Positions 14,766-22,561 of a stretch of DNA of 64,000 nt are shown here, piece after piece. The stretch is from the NCBI GenBank assembly GCA_964590435.1, contig CAZPWT010000050.1, positions 1-64,000 on the forward strand, read 5' to 3'. Position numbers and translations under genes: made by a program. The notes under the pieces were generated by a model. It saw only the letters and a program-made list of their open reading frames with translations, had not been told where the DNA came from and did no database searches. Source of the DNA: WSZJ01 sp964590435. Its GTDB lineage: Bacteria; Planctomycetota; MHYJ01; WSZJ01. The first letter of the stretch is position 1, and every line of letters begins with the position of its first letter.

Positions 14766-16117
14766 CGACATCGCTTCAGCCCGCCCCCCACCGCGCGCCG
14801 TCCCCGCACGAACTCGCCTGGCTCGCCGAGGAACTCCCCGCCTGGACCCGCGACGGCCTCCTCACTGACGACCAGGCCCGCCGCATCCGCGCTCGTTACG
14901 ACTTCGCCGAAGTCGAACTCGACCGCCACGCCGGCCCCGGGCGCCTCGTGCAGGCTCTCTCCGTCCTCGGCGCGCTCCTCGTCGGCGCCGGCATCCTCAC
15001 GTGGATCGCCGCCAACTGGGACGGCATGAGCGACGCCCTCCGGCTCGGGCTCATCTTCACGTCCGTCGTCGGCCTCCAGTGGGGCGGCTACGAACTCGCC
15101 TTCCGCCGCGCCAACCACCCGCACGTCGGGCAGGCCCTCCTCCTCATCGGCAACGTCGCGTACGGCGCGGGCATCTTCCTCGTCGCGCAGATCTTCCATC
15201 TCTCCGGCCACTGGCCCAACGCGTTCCTCGCGTGGGGCCTCGGCTCGCTCGCGGTCGCAGTTGCCGTGGAAGCGGTCCCGGTGTTCGCGGTCGCCGCGGC
15301 CGCGCTGACGGTCTGGGGAATCGGCGAAGCGGCGGAGTTCCACGCGACCGGCGTGTGGAGCCTCGCGGTGCTCGGCGCACTGTTCGGCGTGGCATACATG
15401 CGGAAATCGAAGAGTCACCTCGCCGTGGCCGTCCTCGCGCTCGCCGCATGGATCGCCGCCGTCCCCGGGACCTGGTCGCAATCCGAGGAACTCCTCCCCA
15501 CCGCGTGGCTCGCGGGCTCCGGCGCCCTCGTCGCCGCCGGCGTCCTGCACCGCTCCCTCGGCCGCCCCGACCTCCAGGGCCCGTGGCGCTTCGCCGGCCT
15601 CGGCGGCGGCATGTTCGCCGTCTTCCTGCTCAGCATCCGCCCGCTCGCCCACGAGTTCGCCTGGCACGAAGGAAACCGCCCCGACGTCGGCGCCGTCTGG
15701 GCCGTGCTCACCGTCGCCGCCGCCGCTTCCGCATGGGCCCTCCTCGTCGCCACCGAACGCCTCGCGCGGTTCGAAGCGTGGGCCGCCCTCGCTGTCACCG
15801 GCCTCGGCGCGACGTGGCTCGCCATCGGCACGCGCGGCGCCGAGATCCCCATCGCGCTCCTGTTCAACATCGCCCTCTTCTCCGGCAGCGCCGGCCTCGT
15901 CGCCCTCGGCCTCCACGACCGCCGTCCGTCGCTCGCCTACTCCGGCCTCGGATGGTTCGCGATCGGCCTCTTCGCCCTCTACGTCGACTTCGGCTGGGAC
16001 CGCCTCGACCGCTCGCTCTTCTTCACCGTCGGCGGCCTCCTGCTCCTCGCCGGCGGCTGGGCGCTCGAGCGCCAGCGCCGCCGCATCGCTGCCACGCTCA
16101 AGGAGGCCCGCACATGA
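14762..16117 (+). CDS. DUF2157 domain membrane protein
   Basis: A 451-aa integral membrane protein. The cytosolic N-terminal 65 residues (ELPAWTRDGLLTDDQARRIR) are the DUF2157 signature, followed by about ten to twelve transmembrane helices. The biochemical role is unknown. The partner immediately downstream is a GDYXXLXY-domain protein, the usual neighbour of DUF2157 genes in other bacteria, so the pair probably forms a complex. The start and stop overlap both neighbours by four bases. Confidence 0.8.
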   Translation: MTTSLQPAPHRAPSPHELAWLAEELPAWTRDGLLTDDQARRIRARYDFAEVELDRHAGPGRLVQALSVLGALLVGAGILTWIAANWDGMSDALRLGLIFTSVVGLQWGGYELAFRRANHPHVGQALLLIGNVAYGAGIFLVAQIFHLSGHWPNAFLAWGLGSLAVAVAVEAVPVFAVAAAALTVWGIGEAAEFHATGVWSLAVLGALFGVAYMRKSKSHLAVAVLALAAWIAAVPGTWSQSEELLPTAWLAGSGALVAAGVLHRSLGRPDLQGPWRFAGLGGGMFAVFLLSIRPLAHEFAWHEGNRPDVGAVWAVLTVAAAASAWALLVATERLARFEAWAALAVTGLGATWLAIGTRGAEIPIALLFNIALFSGSAGLVALGLHDRRPSLAYSGLGWFAIGLFALYVDFGWDRLDRSLFFTVGGLLLLAGGWALERQRRRIAATLKEART

Positions 16118-16638
16118 AGCGCCCTCTGTTCTTCGCCGCCGCCGTCGCCGCGCAGGTCGCGGTCCTGGCGTCGATGACGCTGTCGCATTCGACCGCGGTT
16201 CGCGACGGCACGCGCGTCACGCTGCGCGTCGTGCCGGTGGATCCGGAAGACCTGTTCCGCGGGCAGTACGTCCAGCTCGGGTACGACCTGTCGCGGCTCG
16301 ACCTGGCGAAAACGTGGGAAGGGCCGCGGCCGGTCGAGGGGGGCGGGATCTGGGTGCGGCTCGAGCCGCGCGGCGCGGAGTGGGCGGCGACGACGGCCCG
16401 TTCGACGCGCGGCGATCCGAAGCCCGGCGCGGTCTGGATGCGCGGCGAGTGCGAGCGCCTCTACGGCGAGACCGCGGTCACGCGCTTCGGCATCGAGCAG
16501 TTCTTCGTGCGCGAGGGCCGGGGGCCGGAGATCGAAAAGTCGGTGCGGGAACACGCGGTGTTCGCGGAAGTGTCGGTGGCGCCTGACGGGACGCCGACGC
16601 TGACCGCGCTTCTCGTGAACGGCGCGCGCATCGAATAG
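16114..16638 (+). CDS. GDYXXLXY domain protein
   Basis: This 174-aa protein has one N-terminal signal anchor (LFFAAAVAAQVAVLASMTL) and an extracytoplasmic domain carrying the family hallmark, here RGQYVQLGYDLS near residue 48 (Gln replaces the Asp of the family motif). It is translationally coupled to the DUF2157 gene, its typical partner. Function is unknown. Confidence 0.8.
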   Translation: MKRPLFFAAAVAAQVAVLASMTLSHSTAVRDGTRVTLRVVPVDPEDLFRGQYVQLGYDLSRLDLAKTWEGPRPVEGGGIWVRLEPRGAEWAATTARSTRGDPKPGAVWMRGECERLYGETAVTRFGIEQFFVREGRGPEIEKSVREHAVFAEVSVAPDGTPTLTALLVNGARIE

Positions 16639-16691
16639 ACGTGAAGTCGTCGTGATCGTCGGGGTCGGATGACATCAGCCAGGAGAGAGGA

Positions 16692-17405
16692 ATGGCAACG
16701 ATGCTGTGGCGCCTCGTGACACTCTGGTTCCGCATCCTGACATTGCGGGCCAGCCACGAAGACCTGGCGTCCCTGGGCTCGACGCATCTCACCGCCGGCG
16801 CCATCGCGACCCTGCTGGTCGGCGCCGGCCGCTATTGGGACAACCCGAAGGCAACTGTCCTCCAGCATCTGGGACTCGGGTCGCTCCTCTACATCGTCGT
16901 ACTCGCTGCCCTCCTGTACGGCGCGGTGAAGCCCCTCGCTCCCTCGAATGAGTTCAGCTTCCGGAATATCCTGGCATGGCTCTCCCTGTGTTCCCTGCCC
17001 GCGGCCTTCTACGCGCTCCCGGTCGAGCGCTGGACCTCGACTGGGACCGCAACCTCGCTGAACGTCGCATTCCTCGCCGTTGTCGCCGTCTGGCGCATCC
17101 TGCTCCTCGTCGAATACCTGCGCCTGCTCGCCCGTCTTTCCTGGGTGCGCATTGCTGTTGCTGCGCTTCTGCCCCTCACCGCCATCGTGTCAGCACTGGC
17201 GCTCTTGAATGTCGAGCATGCCGTGTTCGACCTGATGAGCGGCACCAACCGGGCTGACCCGCACGGCGCCGCCTACTTCGTTGTTCTCGTCCTGGCCTTC
17301 GGCTCCATCCACATCTTCCCGATCGCGCTGCTGGGTTGGCTCTGGATCTGGTACCAGGACATGCGGGCACGGAGATCTCATGGGAATGCTGCGGCGGAGA
17401 AGTGA
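16692..17405 (+). CDS. Hypothetical multi-pass membrane protein
   Basis: This 237-aa protein has about six transmembrane helices. The arrangement resembles the loosely defined Yip1-like membrane family, but I cannot assign it. The ATG follows a good purine-rich ribosome site (GGAGAGAGG). It is the last gene of the plus-strand run. A perfect 10-bp hairpin at 17478-17501 lies about 70 bases after the stop. Confidence 0.65.
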   Translation: MATMLWRLVTLWFRILTLRASHEDLASLGSTHLTAGAIATLLVGAGRYWDNPKATVLQHLGLGSLLYIVVLAALLYGAVKPLAPSNEFSFRNILAWLSLCSLPAAFYALPVERWTSTGTATSLNVAFLAVVAVWRILLLVEYLRLLARLSWVRIAVAALLPLTAIVSALALLNVEHAVFDLMSGTNRADPHGAAYFVVLVLAFGSIHIFPIALLGWLWIWYQDMRARRSHGNAAAEK

Positions 17406-17444
17406 AACCGGCCGAACTCATCGCCCGGCCGGATTGCAGTTCCC

Positions 17445-17479
17445 TTACCACCAGCCGCCGACCACCCCCCACCAACTCA
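17445..17479. repeat. CCACC-rich 35-bp repeat, copy 1
   Basis: A 35-base C/A-rich element beginning TTACCACCAGCCGCC and ending CCAACTCA. A copy with the same ends and length is at 50896-50930, and a reverse-complement relative is at about 50354-50390, where the two flank a four-helix-bundle gene. Here no such gene is adjacent, so this may be a solo scar. Confidence 0.55.
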
Positions 17480-17501
17480 ATCGCGCCGGATGGCGCGATT
17501 G
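17478..17501. terminator. Hairpin between convergent genes
   Basis: Perfect 10-bp stem (CAATCGCGCC at 17478-17487, GGCGCGATTG at 17492-17501) with a GGAT loop. It lies between the plus-strand membrane gene and the minus-strand vapC. There is no T run, so termination is only likely by position. Confidence 0.5.
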
Positions 17502-17517
17502 GCGCGACGTCGCCGGC

Positions 17518-17937
17518 TCACAGCTTGCGGAACGGATTCTCAACGACCACGCCGTCGTACGACCTGCCGTGGGCCAGGTCCTCGGAGTACAGGACGGGGG
17601 CACCGGCGTCGCGGGCCGCGCGGAGGATGGCCGCGTCCCAGTAGGCGATCCCATGCCTGTGGCAGAGGTCGATGGCATCGAAGACGATCGTTCCCGTTAC
17701 GGGGACGATCGTGAAACCGGCGAAGGTGGCCAGGATGCTCACCGCCTCCCGGTGCGTGAGGCGCCCCGCTTTCGCCCGTGTCGCCTGCACGTAGAACTCC
17801 GCGAGCACCTGGGCCGAGATGGCCAGGCCGGACTTCGACAGAAGAGCACGCGCCGCATCGCGCTTCTTCGCCTCTCCTGGCAGCGTCGACACCGCGTAGA
17901 GCAGGACGTTGGTGTCAACGAAGGCGTTTGCGGTCAT
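17518..17937 (-). CDS. vapC: VapC-type PIN domain toxin (module 2)
   Basis: A 139-aa PIN-domain ribonuclease with D8 (FVDTNVLLYA), E47 (VLAEFYVQ), D101 (YWDAAILRAA) and D120 (YSEDLAHG) in the expected metal-site positions. Its start overlaps the antitoxin gene by 23 bases, exactly as in module 1. It probably cleaves an RNA target when freed from VapB. Confidence 0.88.
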   Translation of the reverse strand: MTANAFVDTNVLLYAVSTLPGEAKKRDAARALLSKSGLAISAQVLAEFYVQATRAKAGRLTHREAVSILATFAGFTIVPVTGTIVFDAIDLCHRHGIAYWDAAILRAARDAGAPVLYSEDLAHGRSYDGVVVENPFRKL

Positions 17938-18160
17938 GCACCTCGTCCCGGGTCATGCGGTTGGCCGCGCCGAACTTCGATTTCACGCTGTCCATCGCCG
18001 CGAACATCCGCTTCACGGCCTGCTCATGCGAAGGGCGCGACGAATGGAGCGAGCGCAGGTAATCGCGAACGAGGGCGCTGAGCGAAGTGCCGCGTTCGGC
18101 CGCGACGATGCGGGCTTCGCGCCAGGTCTGGTCGTCGAGGGAGAGAGTGACGTTTTTCAC
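17915..18160 (-). CDS. vapB: VapB-type antitoxin (module 2)
   Basis: An 81-aa protein starting KNVTLSLDDQTWREARIVAA, a ribbon-helix-helix DNA-binding pattern, with AAERGTSLSALVRDYLRSL as its second helix. The C-terminus would wrap the toxin. I prefer GTG 18160 over ATG 18190 because a promoter (TTGACT, 17 bases, TACTGT) ends exactly six bases before this GTG. A palindrome overlapping the -10 is a natural autoregulatory operator, and the ATG choice would place both inside the gene. Confidence 0.75.
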   Translation of the reverse strand: MKNVTLSLDDQTWREARIVAAERGTSLSALVRDYLRSLHSSRPSHEQAVKRMFAAMDSVKSKFGAANRMTRDEVHDRKRLR

Positions 18161-18165
18161 AGGAA

Positions 18166-18195
18166 CACAGTAAATGTGAAACTGTGACAAGTCAA
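18166..18195 (-). promoter_or_regulatory. vapBC module 2 promoter and operator
   Basis: On the minus strand TTGACT (18190-18195) and TACTGT (18167-18172) are 17 bases apart. Transcription is predicted to begin at the GTG codon, giving a leaderless mRNA. A 21-base palindrome (CACAGT at 18166-18171, ACTGTG at 18181-18186) covers the spacer and -10, the expected place for VapB autorepression. Confidence 0.65.
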
Positions 18196-18270
18196 GGCCG
18201 AGGCAAAAGCGGGGTTTCGAGGGTTCCTGGCTTTGGCCCCGGCGGCGCGATCGCGGTCTGGATGACAGAA

Positions 18271-18295
18271 CCGGCCGGGAGATGAGCCCGGCCGG
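18271..18295. terminator. GC-rich hairpin downstream of the HNH gene
   Basis: Perfect 9-bp stem CCGGCCGGG / CCCGGCCGG with a 7-base loop. On the minus strand it is followed by TTCTGTC, so it may terminate transcription from the HNH gene before vapBC. Confidence 0.5.
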
Positions 18296-18344
18296 CTGAT
18301 TCTCGACTCTTGACCCTCAACCCTCGACGTCCCTCGTCCGCCGG

Positions 18345-18375
18345 TCCGCCTTCGCTCCTCCGGAGCTTCGGCGGG
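18345..18375. repeat. 31-bp CGCC/TTCG palindromic repeat, copy B
   Basis: Near-identical to 10715-10745 (same length, same TCCGCCTTCG...CTTCGGCGGG frame). It lies just downstream of the HNH gene, between two other hairpins. Confidence 0.65.
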
Positions 18376-18376
18376 C

Positions 18377-18401
18377 GTAAGCCGCGCTTCGCGCGGCTTA
18401 C
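18377..18401 (-). terminator. Perfect 11-bp hairpin containing the HNH stop codon
   Basis: GTAAGCCGCGC and its exact complement flank a TTC loop. The HNH stop codon is inside the stem. No T run follows, so this may be a 3'-end-protecting hairpin. Confidence 0.55.
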
Positions 18402-19003
18402 GGATGCAGCTCGATATCCCAGTACCTCTCGCTCACGAACCGCTCCCAGCTCGCCTTACGCGCGCCGAGCCTGAGCGAGATGAACGGCGTCCACGGCGGC
18501 CGCACCGGCGCCTTCTTGAGCAGCATCGACGCCTCGACGGGCGTCCGGTTCGCCTTGCGCCGGTTGCACTCGACGCACGCCAGCACGCAGTTCTCCCACG
18601 TCGACTTCCCTCCCCGCGCCCGCGGCAGGATGTGGTCGATCGTCAGCTCCTCCGAGCCCGGCTGGCGGGCGCAGTACTGGCAGGTGAAGTGGTCGCGCTT
18701 GTAGAGGTTGCGCCGCGAGAACACGACTTCCTTCTTCGGCACCTCGTTGTAGAGGGCGAGGATGATGATCTCGGGGACGCGGACCTGGATGTTGACGGTG
18801 TGGATGCACGGCTCGCCCTTGGCCACCGCGAGGTCCGTCCACGATTCGAAGTCGTACGTCTCGTAGGAGTCCGGGGCGATGGCGCGCGCCAGGCCGCGGT
18901 ACATCCACACGAGCGCCTTCCGCACGGTCGTGGTGTCGATCGCGACCCACGAGCGGTTGAGGACCAGCGTCCGGCTGTCGAGAGCTGGATTCATCGGGTT
19001 CAC
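18398..19003 (-). CDS. HNH endonuclease family protein
   Basis: A 201-aa protein. The C-terminal half carries a zinc-stabilised HNH fold: CQYC near residue 108, the catalytic IDHILPRARGG near 122, ENCVLAC, and CNRRKANRTP. The N-terminal part (LDSRTLVLNRSWVAIDTTTV) is the conserved lead of a widespread stand-alone HNH family of unknown biological role. It is not linked here to a restriction or phage module. Two in-frame starts exist, GTG 19003 and ATG 18994. An AT-rich stretch near 19026-19036 probably holds the promoter. Confidence 0.85.
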   Translation of the reverse strand: MNPMNPALDSRTLVLNRSWVAIDTTTVRKALVWMYRGLARAIAPDSYETYDFESWTDLAVAKGEPCIHTVNIQVRVPEIIILALYNEVPKKEVVFSRRNLYKRDHFTCQYCARQPGSEELTIDHILPRARGGKSTWENCVLACVECNRRKANRTPVEASMLLKKAPVRPPWTPFISLRLGARKASWERFVSERYWDIELHP

Positions 19004-19154
19004 GGCGTCCCTGAAAGGTGCCTGTAAATAATAACGTCGAAGCGACCTGTTTCTATCGGGGAAGCGGCTTTCCGGTTGGGGGAATTTTGCCGGGGGATCG
19101 CGAAATGCGGTAGGCGAATGTTAGCGGGAAGGGAAAGGGGGCCGGGGGCGGCCC

Positions 19155-19183
19155 TTGCGCGCCGAAAAACCCGCCGCTAGAAT
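19155..19183 (+). promoter_or_regulatory. tRNA-Gln promoter
   Basis: TTGCGC (19155-19160) and TAGAAT (19178-19183) are separated by 17 bases and end 12 bases before the mature tRNA. Confidence 0.6.
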
Positions 19184-19195
19184 CCCGCGCGACCG

Positions 19196-19266
19196 TGGGG
19201 AGTAGTGTAACGGTAGCACTGCAGACTCTGACTCTGCCTGTCAAGGTTCGAATCCTTGCTCCCCAA
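19196..19266 (+). tRNA. tRNA-Gln (anticodon CTG)
   Basis: Full cloverleaf: acceptor stem TGGGGAG/CTCCCCA, D arm with GTAACGGTAGC, anticodon stem GCAGA/TCTGC around the loop CTCTGAC (anticodon CTG), and T arm CAAGGTTCGAATCCTTG. No CCA is encoded. The U1-A72 pair is typical of tRNA-Gln. Confidence 0.95.
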
Positions 19267-19267
19267 T

Positions 19268-19345
19268 TAAGAAGGGCCGGAAGGTGAAATCCGGCGTGGC
19301 ACGAAAGGCCGCGCCACGCCGGATTTCACCTTCCGGCCCTTCTTA
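19268..19345. repeat. Perfect 33-bp hairpin after tRNA-Gln
   Basis: Bases 19268-19300 are exactly complementary to 19313-19345, leaving a 12-base loop (ACGAAAGGCCGC). Such a long mismatch-free stem is far beyond a normal terminator. It starts one base after the tRNA discriminator and ends 73 bases before gapN. It may end tRNA transcription, but perfect arms also suggest a recent mobile palindromic element or attachment-type structure. Confidence 0.9.
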
Positions 19346-19418
19346 CTTGGCGAACGGCGGACGGGCTCGGTTCGCTCGCCCCCTTTCGCGGTTGTGCGTC
19401 AACGGTTGAGGAGGAGCC

Positions 19419-21026
19419 ATGGGTTTCCAGTTCCCGACGGCGAAGGAAGTTCCGGCGGCGTCGTTCCAGCCGGAGTACACGGGGTCGCTGAACTACCTCG
19501 TCGACGGGCAGGTGAAGGCCTGGGGCGGCAAGTCCGAACCCGTCGAGAGCTGCGTGGTGCTGCGGCCGGAGGGCGGGGGCGCCCCCGCGCGGCACCGGAT
19601 CGGGCGGTTGCCGCAGATGGACGAGGCGGCGGCGCTCGCGGCGCTGGACGCGGCGGTCCGGGCTTGGGACCGCGGCCGCGGCGAGTGGGCGACGATGGCC
19701 GTGAAGGGCCGCATTGACGCGGTGCGTCAATTCGCGAAGCGCATGGTGGAAAAGCGCGCCGAGTGCGTGCGGCTCCTCATGTGGGAGATCGGCAAGTCGC
19801 TCAAGGACTCGGAGAAGGAGTTCGACCGCACCGTCGAGTACATCGAGGGGACCGTTCAGGCGCTCAAGGAACTCGACCGCACCGGGAACCGCTTCGCCAT
19901 CGACGGTGGGATCGTCGGCATGATCCGGCGCTCCCCGCTGGGCGTGACGCTGTGCCTGGGGCCGTTCAACTACCCGCTGAACGAGACGTTCACGACGCTC
20001 ATCCCCGCGATCATCATGGGGAACCCGGTCGTGATGAAACTGCCGCGCTACGGCGCGCTCTGCACGCTGCCGTTGCTCGAGGCGTTCCGGGACAGCTTCC
20101 CGCGCGGAGTGGTGAACACGGTGAGCGGCGACGGGCCGACGACGGCGGGGACGATCCAGAAGACGGGGAAAGTGGACGTGCTGGCCTTCATCGGGTCGTC
20201 GCGCGCCGCGGACATCCTCAAGCACGGGCACCCGGCGCCGCACCGGCTTCGGAGCGTCATGGGCCTGGGCGCGAAGAACCCGGCGTTCGTGCTGCCGGAC
20301 GCCGACGTGGACCTTGCTGTCGCCGAGGGCGTGCTCGGTGCGCTGTCGTTCAACGGCCAGCGCTGCACCGCGCTGAAGCACTTCCTCGTCCACCGCTCGA
20401 TCGCGGACGCGTTCGTCGCGAAGCTCGCCGCGGCCGTGTCGGCGCTCAAGATCGCCCTTCCGTGGGAGGACGGCGCAAAGATCACGCCGCTTCCGGAGCA
20501 CGGCAAGCCCGAGAAGCTGTGGGGCTACGTCGAGGACGCGGTGAAGCACGGCGCGAAGATCGTGAACCCGGGAGGGGGCGAGCGCGAAGGGACGTGGTTC
20601 AGGCCGGCGGTGGTGTACCCGGTGGCGAAGGGCTCGCAGCTGTGGTCGACGGAGCAGTTCGGGCCGGTCGTGCCGGTGTCGGTGTACGACCGGGACGAGG
20701 AGCTGTTCGACTACGTCGTGGAGTCGAACTACGGCCAGCAGGCGGCGATTTTCGGGCGGGACGCGAAGAAGGTCGGCGCGCTCGTCGACGTGCTCGTGAA
20801 CCAGCTCTGCCGCATCAACCTGAATGCGCAGTGCCAGCGCGGGCCGGACTCGTTCCCGTTCACGGGGCGCAAGGACTCGGCCGAGGGGACGCTCTCGATC
20901 TCGGACGCGCTGCGGGTGTTCTCGATCCGCGCGATGGTCGCCGTCAAGGAAGGCGGCGAGCAGATCGTGAGCGACATGCTGATGCAGCGGACGTCGAAGT
21001 TCGTGAGGACGGACTTTCTCTTTTAA
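19419..21026 (+). CDS. gapN: GapN-like NADP-dependent glyceraldehyde-3-phosphate dehydrogenase
   Basis: This 535-aa aldehyde dehydrogenase closely follows the non-phosphorylating GapN type, which oxidises glyceraldehyde 3-phosphate directly to 3-phosphoglycerate with NADPH formation. Visible are the cofactor-site stretch LGPFNYPLNETFTTLIPAII, the catalytic Cys316 in FNGQRCTALK, and EQFGPVVPV near the C-terminus. The segment usually written ELGGKNP reads GLGAKNP here (residues 282-288), so the usual general-base Glu position is Gly. The ATG follows GAGGAGG. The gene is alone, between a perfect hairpin and a REP-like region. Confidence 0.8.
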   Translation: MGFQFPTAKEVPAASFQPEYTGSLNYLVDGQVKAWGGKSEPVESCVVLRPEGGGAPARHRIGRLPQMDEAAALAALDAAVRAWDRGRGEWATMAVKGRIDAVRQFAKRMVEKRAECVRLLMWEIGKSLKDSEKEFDRTVEYIEGTVQALKELDRTGNRFAIDGGIVGMIRRSPLGVTLCLGPFNYPLNETFTTLIPAIIMGNPVVMKLPRYGALCTLPLLEAFRDSFPRGVVNTVSGDGPTTAGTIQKTGKVDVLAFIGSSRAADILKHGHPAPHRLRSVMGLGAKNPAFVLPDADVDLAVAEGVLGALSFNGQRCTALKHFLVHRSIADAFVAKLAAAVSALKIALPWEDGAKITPLPEHGKPEKLWGYVEDAVKHGAKIVNPGGGEREGTWFRPAVVYPVAKGSQLWSTEQFGPVVPVSVYDRDEELFDYVVESNYGQQAAIFGRDAKKVGALVDVLVNQLCRINLNAQCQRGPDSFPFTGRKDSAEGTLSISDALRVFSIRAMVAVKEGGEQIVSDMLMQRTSKFVRTDFLF

Positions 21027-21111
21027 GCCGGGCCGTGACAGATCTCTCTCATTTCTAAACCCCTCGCGGCCCGGCTTATCCTGAGCGAGGCCGCAGGCCG
21101 AGTCGAAGGAT
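21025..21111. repeat. Inverted repeat plus REP-like palindrome after gapN
   Basis: AAGCCGGGCC (21025-21034, overlapping the gapN stop) is exactly complementary to 21068-21077. It is followed at once by a 34-base imperfect palindrome (21078-21111) that opens ATCCTGAGCGAGGCCGC and ends GTCGAAGGAT, a form that resembles common REP-type intergenic elements. The rest of the gap to 21322 is GC-rich with no gene that I can support. Confidence 0.5.
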
Positions 21112-21322
21112 CGCGTTGCAGTGGGAAGGGCGGCCCAGGAGGACACAGACCCTGGTTCACCGGGTTTTTCCCTGTTGAACGACGCGCGGCCGCCGTCTCC
21201 TTCCCGAAGGGCCGGAAACCCGGCGGCGCGCGCCGTTCTCCCGAACCCCCGCGGGGGGCGGTGCGCCCGCCGGCGCCGGTATCATGGCGACCGGGCCGTC
21301 ACGCGTGGCCCGGGGAGGAACC

Positions 21323-22561
21323 ATGAAGCGCCGCCTTGCCGTTGTCCTGCTGTTCGCCGGTCTCTCGTCCGCGGAGGAACCGGGAGCGTTCTCCGACCTC
21401 GGGTTCGACGCTGCGTGCAAGCTGGCCGCGGACCGGAAGAAGATCCTCGTCGTGGACTTCTTCACGACGTGGTGCGGGCCGTGCAAGAAGCTCGACAAGG
21501 TCACGTGGCATGATGAGAAGGTCGTCGCGTGGCTGAAGGAGAACGCAGTGGCGCTGAAGATCGACGCGGAGGCGCAGGAAGCGCTGGCGACGAAGTACCG
21601 GGTCTCCGCGTACCCGACCGTGCTCCTGCTGCGGGCAGACGGTACGGAGATCGACCGGCTCGTCGGCTACCGGGAGCCCGCGGAGTTCCTCCACGATGCC
21701 GGCGAGGCGCTGGCCGGGCGCGATTCGCTGGCCCGCGCGAAGGCGAAACTGGAAGGCGACGGCGCGAGGAACCCGACGCTCAGGCAGGACTACGGGGAAG
21801 CGCTCGAGGAGCGCGGCCGCGATGCAGAGGCCCTCGTCGAGTATCTCTGGTGCTACGACCACGGGGCCGAAAACGACCCGGCGTACGGCTCCGTGCGCCT
21901 CACGTTCCTCCTCGGCCGCATCGCCGCGCTCAGCGCCGGGCATCCGCCGGCGCTGGAAGCGCTTCGCACGCGGCGCGACGCCAGCGCCAAGCGGGTCCTC
22001 TCGGGAAGCGGAACGCAGGAAGACGCAGCGGAACTGGCGGCGCTCGACCGCGGCCTCGACCGGGAAGACCGGACGCTTCAGGTCTACGACGAACTCGCGA
22101 AGAAGGAAGGTTCGGAGAAACTCCGCGAGGCTCTTCGCGGCGACCTGTTCGACGCGCTCGTAGCTGCGAAGCGGTACGCGGAGCTGGCCGGCGGCGCCGA
22201 AGAGGCCGTGGAGCAGCTCTTCAGCGACTGGAAGGAAGCAGCTGCGGAAGCGGAGAAGGAGAAGACGGAAGACGCGGTCGACGAGGCGGATTTCGAACGG
22301 AGCATGGTGGTGGAGCGCGGGAGCGCGTGGTTCGAGGTCCTGCTGGGCACGGGCAAGAAGGAAGCGGCGGCTGTGCTCGCGGAGCGGATCGTGAAGGCGT
22401 CGCCGAGCGGAGAGGCCTGGGCGGCGCTGATCGGGCGCGCCGTCCATGCCGGTGACGACGAGGCCGCGCGGGCGTTCGCCGAGGCGGGACTGAAGGCGGT
22501 GACCGGCGAGGATGCGGACCTGATCCGGGAAGCGGCGAAAGGAATCCCGGAGAAGAAGTGA
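21323..22561 (+). CDS. Secreted thioredoxin-fold protein with TPR-like repeats
   Basis: A 412-aa protein. A signal peptide (RRLAVVLLFAGLSSA) is followed by a thioredoxin domain with the active site W50-C-G-P-C54 and the conserved cis-proline in VSAYPTVLLLRADG. About 240 residues of helical TPR-like repeats follow. It probably reduces or isomerises disulfides outside the cytoplasm; the repeats would bind client proteins. Extra apparatus for cysteine handling would suit the adjacent cytochrome c operon, which is convergent and ends on the very next base. The start (not the upstream ATG 21284) is fixed by GGGGAGGA. Confidence 0.8.
   Translation: MKRRLAVVLLFAGLSSAEEPGAFSDLGFDAACKLAADRKKILVVDFFTTWCGPCKKLDKVTWHDEKVVAWLKENAVALKIDAEAQEALATKYRVSAYPTVLLLRADGTEIDRLVGYREPAEFLHDAGEALAGRDSLARAKAKLEGDGARNPTLRQDYGEALEERGRDAEALVEYLWCYDHGAENDPAYGSVRLTFLLGRIAALSAGHPPALEALRTRRDASAKRVLSGSGTQEDAAELAALDRGLDREDRTLQVYDELAKKEGSEKLREALRGDLFDALVAAKRYAELAGGAEEAVEQLFSDWKEAAAEAEKEKTEDAVDEADFERSMVVERGSAWFEVLLGTGKKEAAAVLAERIVKASPSGEAWAALIGRAVHAGDDEAARAFAEAGLKAVTGEDADLIREAAKGIPEKK

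Noticed and set aside
14605..14868. 87-codon open frame overlapping the DUF2157 start
   Set aside because: It lacks a ribosome site and runs out of frame into a well-supported gene; the ATGA-linked frame 14598-14765 is the better candidate in this gap.
18398..19003. HNH protein as part of a restriction or defence island
   Set aside because: No methyltransferase, helicase or other defence gene is adjacent. VapBC modules nearby are too common to support this.
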